Made by a program: the position numbers and the translations under genes. The notes below the pieces were generated by a model that had not been told where the DNA came from, searched no databases, and saw only the letters and a list, made by a program, of their open reading frames with translations. A DNA stretch of 64,000 nt from Caldifarciminota bacterium SM23_42. Lineage in GTDB: Bacteria > Hydrothermota > Tepidihabitantia > SM23-42. Each line of letters starts with the position of its first letter. Within the stretch, counting starts at the first letter, position 1. Location: contig LJUJ01000004.1 in assembly GCA_001303785.1 (NCBI GenBank), positions 1-64,000 on the forward strand. Direction: 5' to 3'. Below are positions 9,236-20,253 of this stretch, piece after piece.

Positions 9236-9589
9236 GTGCAAATATTACATTATGTTTCGTTGATAATCGGGATAGCAGGTATCGTGATCATATGTTGGGG
9301 GGTGTTTCTCGGACTCTTGGATTTCATATGCATAGAATATGATCACATCCGAGGGACAAATATACGCAATCGCAGGTATCTGCTCAGGCATAATCTTGGT
9401 TCGTACTTACTCGTGGGTCTTGAATTTCTGATTGCGGCGGATGTCGTGAGAACGATAATAAAACCAACGCTCATGGAATTGGCAATACTGGGGTCGATTA
9501 TCGCAATCAGAACGGCCATTAGCTTTTTTCTGAACACGGAGATGAGACATCCACATTACCGTACCGAGGGCGAGTCTAAATCATCATGA
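9236..9589 (+). CDS. DUF1622 membrane protein
   Basis: A 117-residue inner-membrane protein with three hydrophobic segments: residues 5-30 (YVSLIIGIAGIVIICWGVFL), about 58-75 and about 80-100. The central GSYLLVGLEFLIAADVVRT segment is characteristic of the DUF1622 family, whose function is unknown. The start is GTG 9236, five bases after GGGAGG. It precedes transaldolase by 75 bases on the same strand, so co-transcription is likely. No functional link is apparent. Confidence 0.88.
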   Translation: MQILHYVSLIIGIAGIVIICWGVFLGLLDFICIEYDHIRGTNIRNRRYLLRHNLGSYLLVGLEFLIAADVVRTIIKPTLMELAILGSIIAIRTAISFFLNTEMRHPHYRTEGESKSS

Positions 9590-9664
9590 CATCACGATTA
9601 TCGCCTCGAGGTTTCAGGTATTCCCTACAGCAAAAAGGAATTCGTTTCCAAAAAAGGAGGCTTT

Positions 9665-10789
9665 GTGGCCAGGACGACGGTTCAGCAACTCAATGAATAC
9701 GGTCAGAGTGTCTGGTTAGATTATATAAGTCGCGCCCTGCTCGATACGGGAAGATTGAGAAAGCTAATCGAACAAGGTGTGCGAGGTCTGACATCAAATC
9801 CCAGCATTTTTGATAAGGCAGTCAGCAAAAGCAGTGATTATGATAAGAGCATAGGTGAGTTGAGGAGAAAACAGAAGAGTACGTTCGAAATATACGATGA
9901 CATCACGGTTAAGGATATTCAGGATGCCGCGGATGCATTCAGGTCTGTATACGATGCAACCAATGGCTTGGATGGTTATGTGAGCTTAGAGGTGAATCCC
10001 AAGCTCGCCCATAGTACGGAACAGACAATAGCCGAAGGTAAGAGACTACATGGGAAGGTGAATCGACCCAATGTTATGTTCAAGGTGCCGTCAACCGACG
10101 CCGGATTTCCTGCGATCGCGGCGTTGTTGGCCCAAGGCATCAATGTGAACGTAACACTCATATTTTCTGTACAGCAATACGTTAATACGGCTAAGGCCTA
10201 TCTGCAGGGTGTCGAAAACCTGCTACAGCGGGGTGGCGATGTGCGTCGAATACGATCGGTTGCGAGTGTTTTCGTGAGCCGTGTTGATACACTAATCGAC
10301 AAAATGATTGATGAAACGCTGCAAAGGTATTCTGAGGTCAATATCCAGCAGAAATTGCAGAACTTAAAAGGGAAGGCGGCGGCTGCAAACTCGGCCTTGA
10401 TATACGCAAAATACCGTGAAACGTTTGATACCAAAAGGTTCGCGGATTTGAGTAGAAAAGGCATTGGGATTCAAAGAGTACTCTGGGGGTCCACCAGCAC
10501 CAAAAACCCTGCGTACAGCGATACAAAGTATGTTACGGAACTCATTGGTAAGGATACTGTCAACACACTTCCTGAGCACACCTTGACGGCATTCTTGGAG
10601 CACGGTGTTGTGGCTGAGGCCTTGCCTGCCGATATTGCCAAGGCGCGCGCAACTATCGGAGAGTTGAAAGATTTTGGCATAGACATCGATGATGTGTGTA
10701 CGAAACTCCTCCAGGACGGTGTCATTGCCTTTGAAAAATCGTTCGATTCACTCCTGAAATCGGTTGAGGAAAAAGCCTCAAAACTATGA
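9665..10789 (+). CDS. tal: Transaldolase
   Basis: Transaldolase moves a dihydroxyacetone unit between sugar phosphates in the non-oxidative pentose phosphate pathway. The 374-residue length and the motifs GLTSNPSIFDKAV, SLEVNPKLA and VMFKVPSTDAGFPAI fit the longer bacterial (TIGR00876) type. The lysine in FKVPST is the Schiff-base residue. A later motif, QRVLWGSTSTKNPAYSD, is also typical. The start is GTG 9665 after AAAGGAGG. No other pentose phosphate gene is adjacent. Confidence 0.95.
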   Translation: MARTTVQQLNEYGQSVWLDYISRALLDTGRLRKLIEQGVRGLTSNPSIFDKAVSKSSDYDKSIGELRRKQKSTFEIYDDITVKDIQDAADAFRSVYDATNGLDGYVSLEVNPKLAHSTEQTIAEGKRLHGKVNRPNVMFKVPSTDAGFPAIAALLAQGINVNVTLIFSVQQYVNTAKAYLQGVENLLQRGGDVRRIRSVASVFVSRVDTLIDKMIDETLQRYSEVNIQQKLQNLKGKAAAANSALIYAKYRETFDTKRFADLSRKGIGIQRVLWGSTSTKNPAYSDTKYVTELIGKDTVNTLPEHTLTAFLEHGVVAEALPADIAKARATIGELKDFGIDIDDVCTKLLQDGVIAFEKSFDSLLKSVEEKASKL

Positions 10790-10832
10790 AAACGCGTGGG
10801 CATTTGCATGTGACCCGAGATTTCCTGATTTC

Positions 10833-10860
10833 TTGACAAAACTAAACTTTTGGATATAAT
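10833..10860 (+). promoter_or_regulatory. Sigma-70 promoter in front of tRNA-Val and groESL
   Basis: TTGACA (10833-10838), a 16-base spacer and TATAAT (10855-10860) lie 11 bases before the tRNA. Only 35 bases separate the tRNA from the next gene and no further promoter is visible, so this promoter probably also serves the downstream groES-groEL operon. Confidence 0.9.
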
Positions 10861-10871
10861 AGATGTCTAAA

Positions 10872-10945
10872 GGGCGAATAGCTCAGTTGGCGAGAGCGTC
10901 TCTCTTACAAGGAGAAGGTCACCCGTTCAAGTCGGGTTTCGCCCA
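10872..10945 (+). tRNA. tRNA-Val (anticodon UAC)
   Basis: A complete cloverleaf folds by eye: acceptor GGGCGAA with TTCGCCC, D stem GCTC with GAGC, anticodon loop CTTACAA with TAC at 10906-10908, and T stem ACCCG with CGGGT around TTCAAGT. The discriminator base is A and the CCA end is not encoded. Confidence 0.96.
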
Positions 10946-10980
10946 TATTCAGTTAGGCAAAGTAATAAAAGGAGAGGAAT

Positions 10981-11483
10981 GTGCCTAAGGGTCAAAGAGG
11001 TATAAGAGGGGGACTAAAGCCCCATCTTGAGGATCCCTATCTGACAAGGAAGAGCTACAAAGAGCCAACCGTGTGTCCACGCTGCGGCTTGGTTTACCGG
11101 TACCGACGCTGGCAGAGAATGTCTAACTTTGATGCGAATGAAGCAGTCCAGAGGCATAAGTGTCCTGCCTGCCGTAAGGAAGAAGATCATTATGTAATGG
11201 GGATTGTCTACATTTCGGGGGATTTCTTCAAGCCGAGGCGTGAAGAAATCGTGAATATGTTGAGAAACGAGGAAAAGAAGACATTAACCCATAACCCCCT
11301 GGATCGGATTATGGGTATAATTGAGGACAAGTCTGGTACGAGAATAGAGACTACTTCGGAAAATCTGGCGATACACCTGGGGCGTATGCTTTATCATGCC
11401 TACGGTGGCGATGTTGAATATCGATTTTCCGATGAGCAGAAGTTAGTAAGGGTCTTTTGGCATAGAGAAAAGAAGGAGGATAG

Positions 11484-11487
<4 letters not shown>
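10981..11487 (+). CDS. BCAM0308-like zinc-ribbon protein
   Basis: A 168-residue protein with a treble-clef or ribbon-type zinc site: [14 protein letters not shown], then CPACRKEE about 30 residues later. The middle ([18 protein letters not shown]) and the C-terminal segment ([21 protein letters not shown]) match the BCAM0308 family as I recall it. Distant similarity to NMD3-type ribosome-associated zinc proteins is possible but not shown. The start is GTG 10981 after AGGAGAGG. Its last codons overlap groES by four bases, so it is coupled to the chaperonin genes. Function is unknown. Confidence 0.78.
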
Positions 11488-13417
<1,930 letters not shown>

Positions 13418-13437
13418 TAACACAATATAGGAGGTTG

Positions 13438-13472
13438 GGGTCATGGAGGCAGGCATTCGAGCCTCCTGACCC
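13438..13472 (+). terminator. Hairpin after groEL
   Basis: GGGTCA-T-GGAGGC pairs with GCCTCC-TGACCC across a 10-base loop, with a single bulged T. There is no U-tract, so it may protect the groESL mRNA 3' end or attenuate rather than terminate fully. Confidence 0.5.
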
Positions 13473-13493
13473 TGACTCTCCTGCTATGTAGAA

Positions 13494-13775
13494 ATGCCGA
13501 CCTACGAATACGAATGTTCAAAGTGTAAGCATGCCTTTGAGGAATTCCAGAAGATTACAGACAAACCGTTGGTTCAATGCCCGAAATGCGGTGGACGGTT
13601 GAGGCGTCTGATAAGTGGCGGGGCAGGTTTGATATTCAAGGGCAGTGGGTTTTATGTAACCGATTACAAGAAGGCAAACTTGCCGCAGAAGAGCGAAGAA
13701 AAAGGTAGGACTCTGCAGAAAAGCGGTGATAAGCCGAAACCACCAGCGACTACAGAAAAATCACAAGAGTCGTAA
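13494..13775 (+). CDS. FmdB-type zinc-ribbon protein
   Basis: A 93-residue protein starting MPTYEYECSKCKHAFEEFQ, the hallmark of the FmdB regulatory family, with a second CxxC in VQCPKCGGRLRRLISGG. The C-terminal third is low-complexity and charged (KPKPPATTEKSQES). The family is annotated as putative regulators from the formamidase context, but its actual role is poorly defined. It lies 76 bases after groEL and 18 bases before a DUF2905 gene on the same strand. Confidence 0.9.
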   Translation: MPTYEYECSKCKHAFEEFQKITDKPLVQCPKCGGRLRRLISGGAGLIFKGSGFYVTDYKKANLPQKSEEKGRTLQKSGDKPKPPATTEKSQES

Positions 13776-13793
13776 CCACGGTACGACAATTTC

Positions 13794-14006
13794 ATGCACG
13801 GTGTTGCACGTTTCTTGATTCTATTGGGCATCGTGTTCTTGGTGCTCGGTGGCCTGCTCTTATTGTTTCCAAAAATTTCATCACTGCGCATGCCGGGCGA
13901 CATTGTCATCAAGCAAGATAACTTTGTAATGTATTTCCCGATCATGACGAGCATAATAATCTCAATCATTTTAACGATAATTTTGAATTTCATATTACGA
14001 AGATAG
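13794..14006 (+). CDS. DUF2905 small membrane protein
   Basis: A 70-residue protein with two transmembrane helices: residues 5-27 (FLILLGIVFLVLGGLLLLF) and about 46-66 (YFPIMTSIIISIILTIILNF). The loop LRMPGDIVIKQDNF between them is the DUF2905 signature. Function is unknown; in other genomes it is often found near unrelated housekeeping genes. Confidence 0.88.
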   Translation: MHGVARFLILLGIVFLVLGGLLLLFPKISSLRMPGDIVIKQDNFVMYFPIMTSIIISIILTIILNFILRR

Positions 14007-14047
14007 CTATTCAAAATAACCCACGTAGGTTTCTATTAACAAGGCAC

Positions 14048-15103
14048 ATGTTCCTAGAGATGCCTGCGTTCTTTTGTGCCGGAGAACCATCGGGTGATTT
14101 ATACGCTGGGCTATTCATAAGGGAACTCAAGAAGCAATTCCCCGATGCCAGGATTCTGGGTGTCGGTAATGGCCAAATGCGCGATAGCGGTGCAGAAATC
14201 ATATTTGAGTACACCCGATTAATGTCCCTCGGATTGAAAGACAGCGTGATGTCGGCATGCCACAATTATTCGGCGTACCGGAATATTGCACGGTGGCTAT
14301 GCCGCCTGCGCCCTAGAGTATTTGTCGCAATAGCGTACCCTGGCATGAACCTCCTGCTGTGCCGATATGCGAAGAAAATAGGCGTTAGGGTTTACTACCT
14401 TATGCCGCCGCAAATCTGGGCATGGGGTAAGTTTCGTAAATTCTTTGTCAGGAAGTGGGTCGACTCGGTCGTTTCGGTTTTTCCTTTCGAGGCTGAATTT
14501 TACAGAGGACTAGGAATTGAGACGATAGAAATAGAGAACCCACTTGTTAGTAAGTTGAGTGTATACAAGAGAAATGATCACCACAAGAGAATTGGATTCA
14601 TGCCTGGTTCAAGGCCGTCACATGTTAGGCGGAATATGCCGGTTGTCCTAGAATTGACTGATCTTGTGTATGGGCATATAGCAGACGTTGAATGTTGCTT
14701 AATCGCATATGATTCGAGGCAAGCCAATGATTTTAAAAAGGATGTGAAGGATGGAGTGCGGGTTGTTCATGAAAATCGATACCAGGTGATGAAAAACTGT
14801 GATTTGCTTGTCATTGGTTCAGGCACGGCATCACTCGAGGCTGCATTGCTCGGTGTACCTCAGGTGTTCTTCAACCGGCCATCTTTTCTCGATTTCCATA
14901 TACTGCGAAGGTTTGTTCGTATCAGTGAATACAACCTGGCCAATATCTATTTTGGTAAGAAGGTCGTGCCGAGCTATGTTGGATACGGCAGAGCTAGACT
15001 GGTGAATAGCATTTGTGAAGTCATAACCAATACTGTGAAGTTGGAAAAGAATAAACCTTACGGCACACGAGGGAGTCCAATGTTCACGAAGGAGGTACAA
15101 TGA
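14048..15103 (+). CDS. lpxB: Lipid-A-disaccharide synthase
   Basis: LpxB joins UDP-2,3-diacylglucosamine and lipid X to make the lipid A disaccharide, so the cell should have an outer membrane with LPS. The 351-residue GT19 protein has the N-terminal FFCAGEPSGDLYAG motif, then PPQIWAWGKFR and the C-terminal GSGTASLEAALLGVPQVF. The other lpx genes are not in the window. The start codon 14048 has only a weak ribosome site; the alternative at 14060 is less likely. It overlaps the next gene by four bases (ATGA). Confidence 0.94.
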   Translation: MFLEMPAFFCAGEPSGDLYAGLFIRELKKQFPDARILGVGNGQMRDSGAEIIFEYTRLMSLGLKDSVMSACHNYSAYRNIARWLCRLRPRVFVAIAYPGMNLLLCRYAKKIGVRVYYLMPPQIWAWGKFRKFFVRKWVDSVVSVFPFEAEFYRGLGIETIEIENPLVSKLSVYKRNDHHKRIGFMPGSRPSHVRRNMPVVLELTDLVYGHIADVECCLIAYDSRQANDFKKDVKDGVRVVHENRYQVMKNCDLLVIGSGTASLEAALLGVPQVFFNRPSFLDFHILRRFVRISEYNLANIYFGKKVVPSYVGYGRARLVNSICEVITNTVKLEKNKPYGTRGSPMFTKEVQ

Positions 15104-15627
15104 GGACAATACTATTGGCTGCGTTGCTGTTTACGTTTACCACGGGATTTGCGCAGGAAATGACCATGACTTGTTGCGAGGGGGCGCACATGCATTCTGG
15201 TATGGAACATGGATTGAAGAATCTTGACTTGACACCCACGCAGACAGAAAAGATTGATGCAATAAAGATGGAGACGGAAAAGAGTATTATTCCTGTAAAG
15301 TCGGATATTGAGTTGAAGCGGCTAGATTTGGATAAAGAAATGAAGCTTGAAACTCCGAATCGTGATAAAGTCATGAGATTTGTTAAAGAAATACACGATC
15401 TGGAGTTAAAGATAAAACAGGCAAGGGTTGATCAGCACTTGAAAGTCAATAGTGTGCTGACATCGGAGCAAAGAGTCAAGTTTTCGAAAAAGATGCATAA
15501 GGGTACAAAAATGGATGTGACGGAAGGCGGTCGTGAGCACCGTGTTAAAATCATACACAAATCGGCTGAAGGATGTAAGGGTGAGAGCGGGGTTCGCGCC
15601 CCCTGCGACAAGCATAAGACTGAGTAG
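15100..15627 (+). CDS. Spy/CpxP-like periplasmic protein
   Basis: A 175-residue exported protein: a signal peptide ends near residue 18 (TFTTGFAQE), followed by a His/Met/Cys-rich stretch (CCEGAHMHSGMEHG) that could bind metal. Two LTxxQ-type motifs are present (LDLTPTQTEKIDAI and LTSEQRVKFSKKMH) with a long alpha-helical middle, as in Spy, CpxP and ZraP. These proteins act as envelope stress chaperones or metal sensors. Translational coupling to lpxB suggests an outer-membrane context, which is inference. Confidence 0.82.
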   Translation: MRTILLAALLFTFTTGFAQEMTMTCCEGAHMHSGMEHGLKNLDLTPTQTEKIDAIKMETEKSIIPVKSDIELKRLDLDKEMKLETPNRDKVMRFVKEIHDLELKIKQARVDQHLKVNSVLTSEQRVKFSKKMHKGTKMDVTEGGREHRVKIIHKSAEGCKGESGVRAPCDKHKTE

Positions 15628-15653
15628 AGTCTAGAGTTGTCCGAAATTTAACA

Positions 15654-15680
15654 AGAAGGCGGATACAATATCCGCCTTCT
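15654..15680. terminator. Shared terminator hairpin between converging genes
   Basis: A perfect 12-bp stem (AGAAGGCGGATA and TATCCGCCTTCT) with the loop CAA sits between the Spy/CpxP-like gene (+) and the DUF3160 gene (-). The plus strand continues into a pyrimidine-rich CTTCTT tract. It probably works in both directions. Confidence 0.8.
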
Positions 15681-15709
15681 CTTCTTGGTAGTAACGTATC
15701 TGGTCGCTT

Positions 15710-17671
15710 CTACTTCACAAAAGATTCAATCCATTCGGGCTTGGTTGGTTTGGGGGACAAGCTTTGCCACTCTTCATCGGTTAGTCTCTCGCCGATGGGC
15801 ACGGCGAATTCATAGTAATCGTACATTCCACCCACGTAGATCTGGATTTTGCCGTCGGTTCTCACCGTCGTGTATATCAAAGCAGGGACATCGTTGCCGA
15901 TCTCTAGTGACAATTCATTCCAAGGGTCAGTGTGGACATCGGCGATGAGTGCGGCACTCTCGTCGGTTTCGGTCGTGTAATCGGCGCCCGGAAGGGTCTC
16001 AATGTTTCCTAAGGTCTTACCGATATTCCAAATAACGTAGTAGTCTTCTTCACTCGATTCCCGGTTGGCTAACTCATCTTCGGCAATGCTTTTTAGCCGT
16101 GTGAGCAAATCTGAGAATTGCTTGAATTTCTGTTTGACACCCTGTTCAAGGTAACCGCTTTTCGATAATTCACGTTCACTCATGTCGACCAGTTTCCTCA
16201 GTCGCGCAAAACAAGCTGGTATTGGCTCGACATAACCCTTCACGACTTCGGGTTGGGGTGGTATTGCGGTTATCATTTCGGTGTAGGATTGCTTGGCATA
16301 CAGTATTGTATCATGCCTCAATTCAGCCCAGCTGCCCAAAGCGGTCTGCAGTAGTTTGTCCTGATATGCAGGAAGGAATTGGGGAAGCGGTAAGAGCAAT
16401 GATTTCAATGTATACAACCATCCATAGTAGAGATTGAAAGACCAGTCCTCCTCTTTGAGGTCTGCAAACTCCGCGGTGAGTTTCTCGAGCTGGCTTTCAT
16501 AATTCAAAAACCTGTTCTCTTTGTAAATATTAATCAAGATATCCCTTGCCCGGTCAGAGCCCAGTACGGCAAAGACATCCAAACCTTTGGGCAAGTGTCT
16601 TGGGTTCTGCCTAGTGCCGACGTCGTCGTAGACGAGATTCTGAAATATGTATGAGTCAAGGATGAATTTTTGACCGAAAAACCTGAATCCCTTGGTGACA
16701 ATTTGACGATCCTCAATGTCAAGAATCTTGGTTGACAGTATCTTCGGCGACCGGTGTTTCATCGCCGTTTCGATGAATTTTACAAGCTTCGCGTCGTCTG
16801 CAGCGATCTCTATTGGGTCAAGATCAGGAAATACTTCATCCTTAATACCAAGGTATTCAACGAGCGTAAAGTCATCACTCTTGCCAACGTAGAGGATGAT
16901 TGGGTCGTTTATCTTCGACCAACTTTCCCGATGGTTCTTTGCGGCCTCGAGAATGCACAAGGCTCTTCTCGTTTCTTCCTTGCCTTTCTTATTCACTTGT
17001 GTAGTATCTGGGCTGAGCCGGAACGATATTCTTCCGTACCACATCATTGCCCGAAAGTATCTCTTCAATGTCTCGTTTCTGGTATAATGTCCACGTGGCT
17101 TGTATTGCGTATAATCTTCCTCATATCCAAATATCGGCGACATGGCTATGCCCTCGGTGGCATTTATCAATTCTAGTTCTGCAGATACCCTATTTTCTAC
17201 TGACTTCGAGGGTAAGAAATCCGGAGTCAGCAGATTCGCCGCTACCTCGAAATATGCAAGATTATCAACGAGCGCTTGCTTGATCGGTCCGTGATTTTTT
17301 CTGATCAATTCCTTGGTCTGTTCAATCATCTGGTCGGTTAGCTCACCCACCTGGTGATGGAGGTATTCAATTTCCAAAACACGTAGCGAATAATCGTAGA
17401 GAATATGATAAGTATGGAGCACACAATCAGTCGTTACGTATATCGGAAGTCCATTTGACTTTAGTGATTCGTAGAGGTCACAATATTTCTTGTACGGCGC
17501 ACGTTTTGCAAAGAAACCAAAATCTTGCAAAAATACCTTTTCGCTCGGACTAAGTAGACTGTAAAGTTCTGCTGGTTCGAAATCATATCTACCCGGCATC
17601 GAACCACGCTGTTTTTTCTGAGCCGTGCAAAACAAAGCTAATAGTAATAAAAATAACAAAGAGTTTTTCAT
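15710..17671 (-). CDS. DUF3160 secreted or lipoprotein-like protein
   Basis: A 653-residue protein of the DUF3160 family, whose function is unknown. The start is placed at ATG 17671 because GGAGG lies just upstream and the N-terminus (MKNSLLFLLLLALFCTAQKK) is a signal peptide. The Cys near residue 15 could be a lipobox cysteine, but Phe before it is unusual. Family segments include LPIYVTTDCVLHTYHILYDY and AMMWYGRISFRL. The C-terminal part contains VADVHTDP-like sequence and KIQIYVGGMYDYYEF. It lies downstream of ribF and may be the last gene of the translation operon. Confidence 0.85.
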   Translation of the reverse strand: MKNSLLFLLLLALFCTAQKKQRGSMPGRYDFEPAELYSLLSPSEKVFLQDFGFFAKRAPYKKYCDLYESLKSNGLPIYVTTDCVLHTYHILYDYSLRVLEIEYLHHQVGELTDQMIEQTKELIRKNHGPIKQALVDNLAYFEVAANLLTPDFLPSKSVENRVSAELELINATEGIAMSPIFGYEEDYTQYKPRGHYTRNETLKRYFRAMMWYGRISFRLSPDTTQVNKKGKEETRRALCILEAAKNHRESWSKINDPIILYVGKSDDFTLVEYLGIKDEVFPDLDPIEIAADDAKLVKFIETAMKHRSPKILSTKILDIEDRQIVTKGFRFFGQKFILDSYIFQNLVYDDVGTRQNPRHLPKGLDVFAVLGSDRARDILINIYKENRFLNYESQLEKLTAEFADLKEEDWSFNLYYGWLYTLKSLLLPLPQFLPAYQDKLLQTALGSWAELRHDTILYAKQSYTEMITAIPPQPEVVKGYVEPIPACFARLRKLVDMSERELSKSGYLEQGVKQKFKQFSDLLTRLKSIAEDELANRESSEEDYYVIWNIGKTLGNIETLPGADYTTETDESAALIADVHTDPWNELSLEIGNDVPALIYTTVRTDGKIQIYVGGMYDYYEFAVPIGERLTDEEWQSLSPKPTKPEWIESFVK

Positions 17672-17749
17672 GATTCCTCCTGATATTAAGAATAATCGAA
17701 AATCATTTCGAGTCAATTGTCTGCCTGTATTCCAAGTACGTCTGAGGTT

Positions 17750-18619
17750 CTATTTTGTGATTTTATCTATGTCGCCGGCAATGGCAGCTTTTAGCGAAGC
17801 ATCATCCTTGAAATGCTCAATGCCACGTAGTCGTTCAAGGAATTTAACGGTTACAATCCTCTTGTATAGGTCGCCATCAAACCGGAGAACGTGTACCTCA
17901 AGCAGGTCGTTGCGGCAGAACATTGCCCCGAGGTACTCCTTCTTGCCCAACTCTACTGTTACCTTGTATACGCCATCGAGGGGAAGCAACTTGTGCTCAG
18001 GAGGTGCGATATTGATTGTGGGGAATCCGAGTCGTTGCCCTCGGCCTTTTCCCTTGATCACCTCGCCGGCAATGCTATATTCGCGCCCCAGCAGGTCATT
18101 TGCGGCTTTGATATGACCCAACAATAGTAGCTCGCGAATTCTCGTACTCGAGATAGTCCCTTCATCAGAAACTCGCGGCATTATTTCAACCATGAAGAAG
18201 TCATGTGCCAAGTCCCTTAGTATCTGGGCAGTGCCCTTTCGGTTTTTACCGAAGTGGAAATTTTCGCCGACTACGACAATTGATGGGGCAATTCTATCCA
18301 CAATACACTCCACAAATTGCCGCGGTTCTAATCGAGCAAATTCTTTTGTAAACTTGAAGTAATACATAAAATCAACGCCGAGTTGTTCGAAGATTTTTTC
18401 TTTGTCTTCCTTGGGTGTCAGGCAACATATGGGTGCTTTCTTCAACGTGAAAAAGGGCAGTGGTGTGAAAGTAATGATTCCCACTTTCTTCCCGCCACTT
18501 GCTAAATGCGTCAAGCGTTTGACGATCGCCTGATGTCCTCGGTGCACGCCGTCAAAGCTGCCAATACCACAGACCGAATCTTTAGTTATTGTGTCTTGGC
18601 CATTCAGTAGCACTAACAT
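17750..18619 (-). CDS. ribF: Bifunctional riboflavin kinase/FAD synthetase
   Basis: RibF makes FMN and FAD from riboflavin. The 289-residue protein has the N-terminal nucleotidyltransferase with GSFDGVHRGHQAIVKRL and SSTRIRELL, and a C-terminal flavokinase domain with GKGRGQRLGFPTINI and DGVYKV. The usual conserved Asn-Ile-Gly segment of the kinase half is poorly conserved here (LGAMFCRNDLLEVHV), a deviation worth noting. It overlaps truB by seven bases, the standard bacterial order. Confidence 0.94.
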   Translation of the reverse strand: MLVLLNGQDTITKDSVCGIGSFDGVHRGHQAIVKRLTHLASGGKKVGIITFTPLPFFTLKKAPICCLTPKEDKEKIFEQLGVDFMYYFKFTKEFARLEPRQFVECIVDRIAPSIVVVGENFHFGKNRKGTAQILRDLAHDFFMVEIMPRVSDEGTISSTRIRELLLLGHIKAANDLLGREYSIAGEVIKGKGRGQRLGFPTINIAPPEHKLLPLDGVYKVTVELGKKEYLGAMFCRNDLLEVHVLRFDGDLYKRIVTVKFLERLRGIEHFKDDASLKAAIAGDIDKITK

Positions 18620-19287
18620 GATTCTGGTGTCAGAATGGCGCCTATCTTCTCAGCTTGTGCCACGTGATAGGTGCCGATTCTGGTTCTTCTCAAGGATACG
18701 AGAGTTCCACCACAGCCCAGCGCATTGCCGAAGTCGTGGGCAAGGGAGCGAAGATATACACCTCTGCCAACGGTTGATCTGAATGTCAAAATGGGAAAAT
18801 CGATATCGACGATTTCAAATGACTTGACCAAAACCTTGCGCGAAGCGATATCTATGGACCGATTCTGACGGGTTAGTTGATAAAGCTTCTTGCCGTCTCT
18901 CTTTAGGGCAGAATAACGGGGTGGTGTTTGTTCGATTTCACCGACAAACTGCTGGGCTGCTCGATTCAGTTCATCCAAGGTCATATCGATAGTTGCAATT
19001 TTCGAGTTACCCGTTTGAGCACCCGTGATATCATAGGTGTCAGTGGATATTCCTAAGATCATCGCACCGATATAATCTTTGTCCCGTTGTTGTATGTTAT
19101 CGAATTGCTTGGTTGCACGGTTAAGTAAGATGATGAGCAGACCGCTGGCAAATGGATCCAGGGTGCCGGCGTGTCCCACTTTTTCATACCGCTTCTTGAG
19201 AATACGTACGATCTGAAAAGAACTGAAACCAATTGGTTTGTCAACTAAGAGTAACGAATCTCTCTCTGCATTTAGCAGTGATTTCAT
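18613..19287 (-). CDS. truB: tRNA pseudouridine-55 synthase
   Basis: TruB forms pseudouridine 55 in the T loop of tRNAs. The catalytic Asp is in GHAGTLDPFASGLL, and VDKPIGFSSFQIV and GVYLRSLAHDFG are typical. At 224 residues it has the catalytic domain but no room for a full PUA domain, like many short bacterial TruB proteins. It lies ten bases after nrnA in the translation operon. Confidence 0.96.
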   Translation of the reverse strand: MKSLLNAERDSLLLVDKPIGFSSFQIVRILKKRYEKVGHAGTLDPFASGLLIILLNRATKQFDNIQQRDKDYIGAMILGISTDTYDITGAQTGNSKIATIDMTLDELNRAAQQFVGEIEQTPPRYSALKRDGKKLYQLTRQNRSIDIASRKVLVKSFEIVDIDFPILTFRSTVGRGVYLRSLAHDFGNALGCGGTLVSLRRTRIGTYHVAQAEKIGAILTPESC

Positions 19288-19296
19288 GAGTGATAT

Positions 19297-20253
19297 TCAA
19301 GATTTATTCTTGATTCTATGCAGTATTGCTCTAAGTATTTCTTTCTTTGCGGCGTGTACATTTTTTCTTAGTCGTAAGCCAGCAGCTAGGCGATGTCCTC
19401 CGCCGCCGTACTGCCGGGCGAGTTTGTCAACATCTATTATGCCATCACTTCTCAGGCTTATTCTTGTACCATCTTTTTCCTCGCGCAGAAACATCGAAAC
19501 GCGCACATCTTTGATCGCTTGGAGAAAAGATATGAAGTTCTCTGAATCCGACATGTCGGCACTGCTGCGTTTCAGCATATCCTGATGTAGGTACATGATG
19601 GCAACACCATCTTTGACCTCAATCGTCTCTAACACCTTGGTCAGGAGTTTTGTACCACCGAGTGTCTTGGCGTTCATCTGTTTGACGAGCGGACCAGGCT
19701 GGACTCCGAGTCCCACCAACTCGCTGGCAATCTGCAGTGCTTCCTTGGTTGTATTAGGATAAACAAACCCACCAGTTTCATTGTATATTCCGCAATAAAA
19801 AATCTCGGCAAGCGCTTTACTGATTCTTATCTTGAGGTTCCTGAAGATGAAATAGATTATTTCACATGCCGAGGACGCGGTCTCGTCGATTATTCTCAAC
19901 GCACCGAAAGAGTTGTTGCTACGGTGATGATCGATATTAATGATTGCCGCACCTTTGAACTTGTCCTCGGCAATTTTCGGGAATATTCTTGAAATATCTG
20001 CTGAATCAACCGCAACCAGCAGATCAAAATCCGGTACCTTGCGCGTGAATTCCCAATCGCCTAAGAGGAATTGATACTTCAATGGTATCCGGGAGTGACA
20101 GAAAAGGATCGGCTTCTTTCTTTTGTAATGCTTTACAAGATAGGCCGAGGCCAGGGCAGCTGCAATACCGTCACCGTCCGGGTCTCGATGGGTGGCGACT
20201 ACAATGTTCCTATTGTTCTTTATCTTCTGTACTAATGTCGTCAAGTAGTGCAT
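19297..20253 (-). CDS. nrnA: NrnA-like DHH phosphoesterase (oligoribonuclease/pAp phosphatase)
   Basis: A 318-residue DHH-family protein that would degrade short RNA oligonucleotides and 3',5'-pAp using Mn ions. Motifs in order: ATHRDPDGDGIAAALA (motif I), VAVDSADISRI (II), NIDHHRSNNSFG (III, the DHH box) and the DHHA1 box GGGGHRLAAG. I prefer ATG 20253; a TTG 45 bases upstream is also possible. Either way the gene starts inside rbfA (44 bases from the ATG), so they are coupled. This placement between rbfA and truB is common. Confidence 0.93.
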   Translation of the reverse strand: MHYLTTLVQKIKNNRNIVVATHRDPDGDGIAAALASAYLVKHYKRKKPILFCHSRIPLKYQFLLGDWEFTRKVPDFDLLVAVDSADISRIFPKIAEDKFKGAAIINIDHHRSNNSFGALRIIDETASSACEIIYFIFRNLKIRISKALAEIFYCGIYNETGGFVYPNTTKEALQIASELVGLGVQPGPLVKQMNAKTLGGTKLLTKVLETIEVKDGVAIMYLHQDMLKRSSADMSDSENFISFLQAIKDVRVSMFLREEKDGTRISLRSDGIIDVDKLARQYGGGGHRLAAGLRLRKNVHAAKKEILRAILHRIKNKS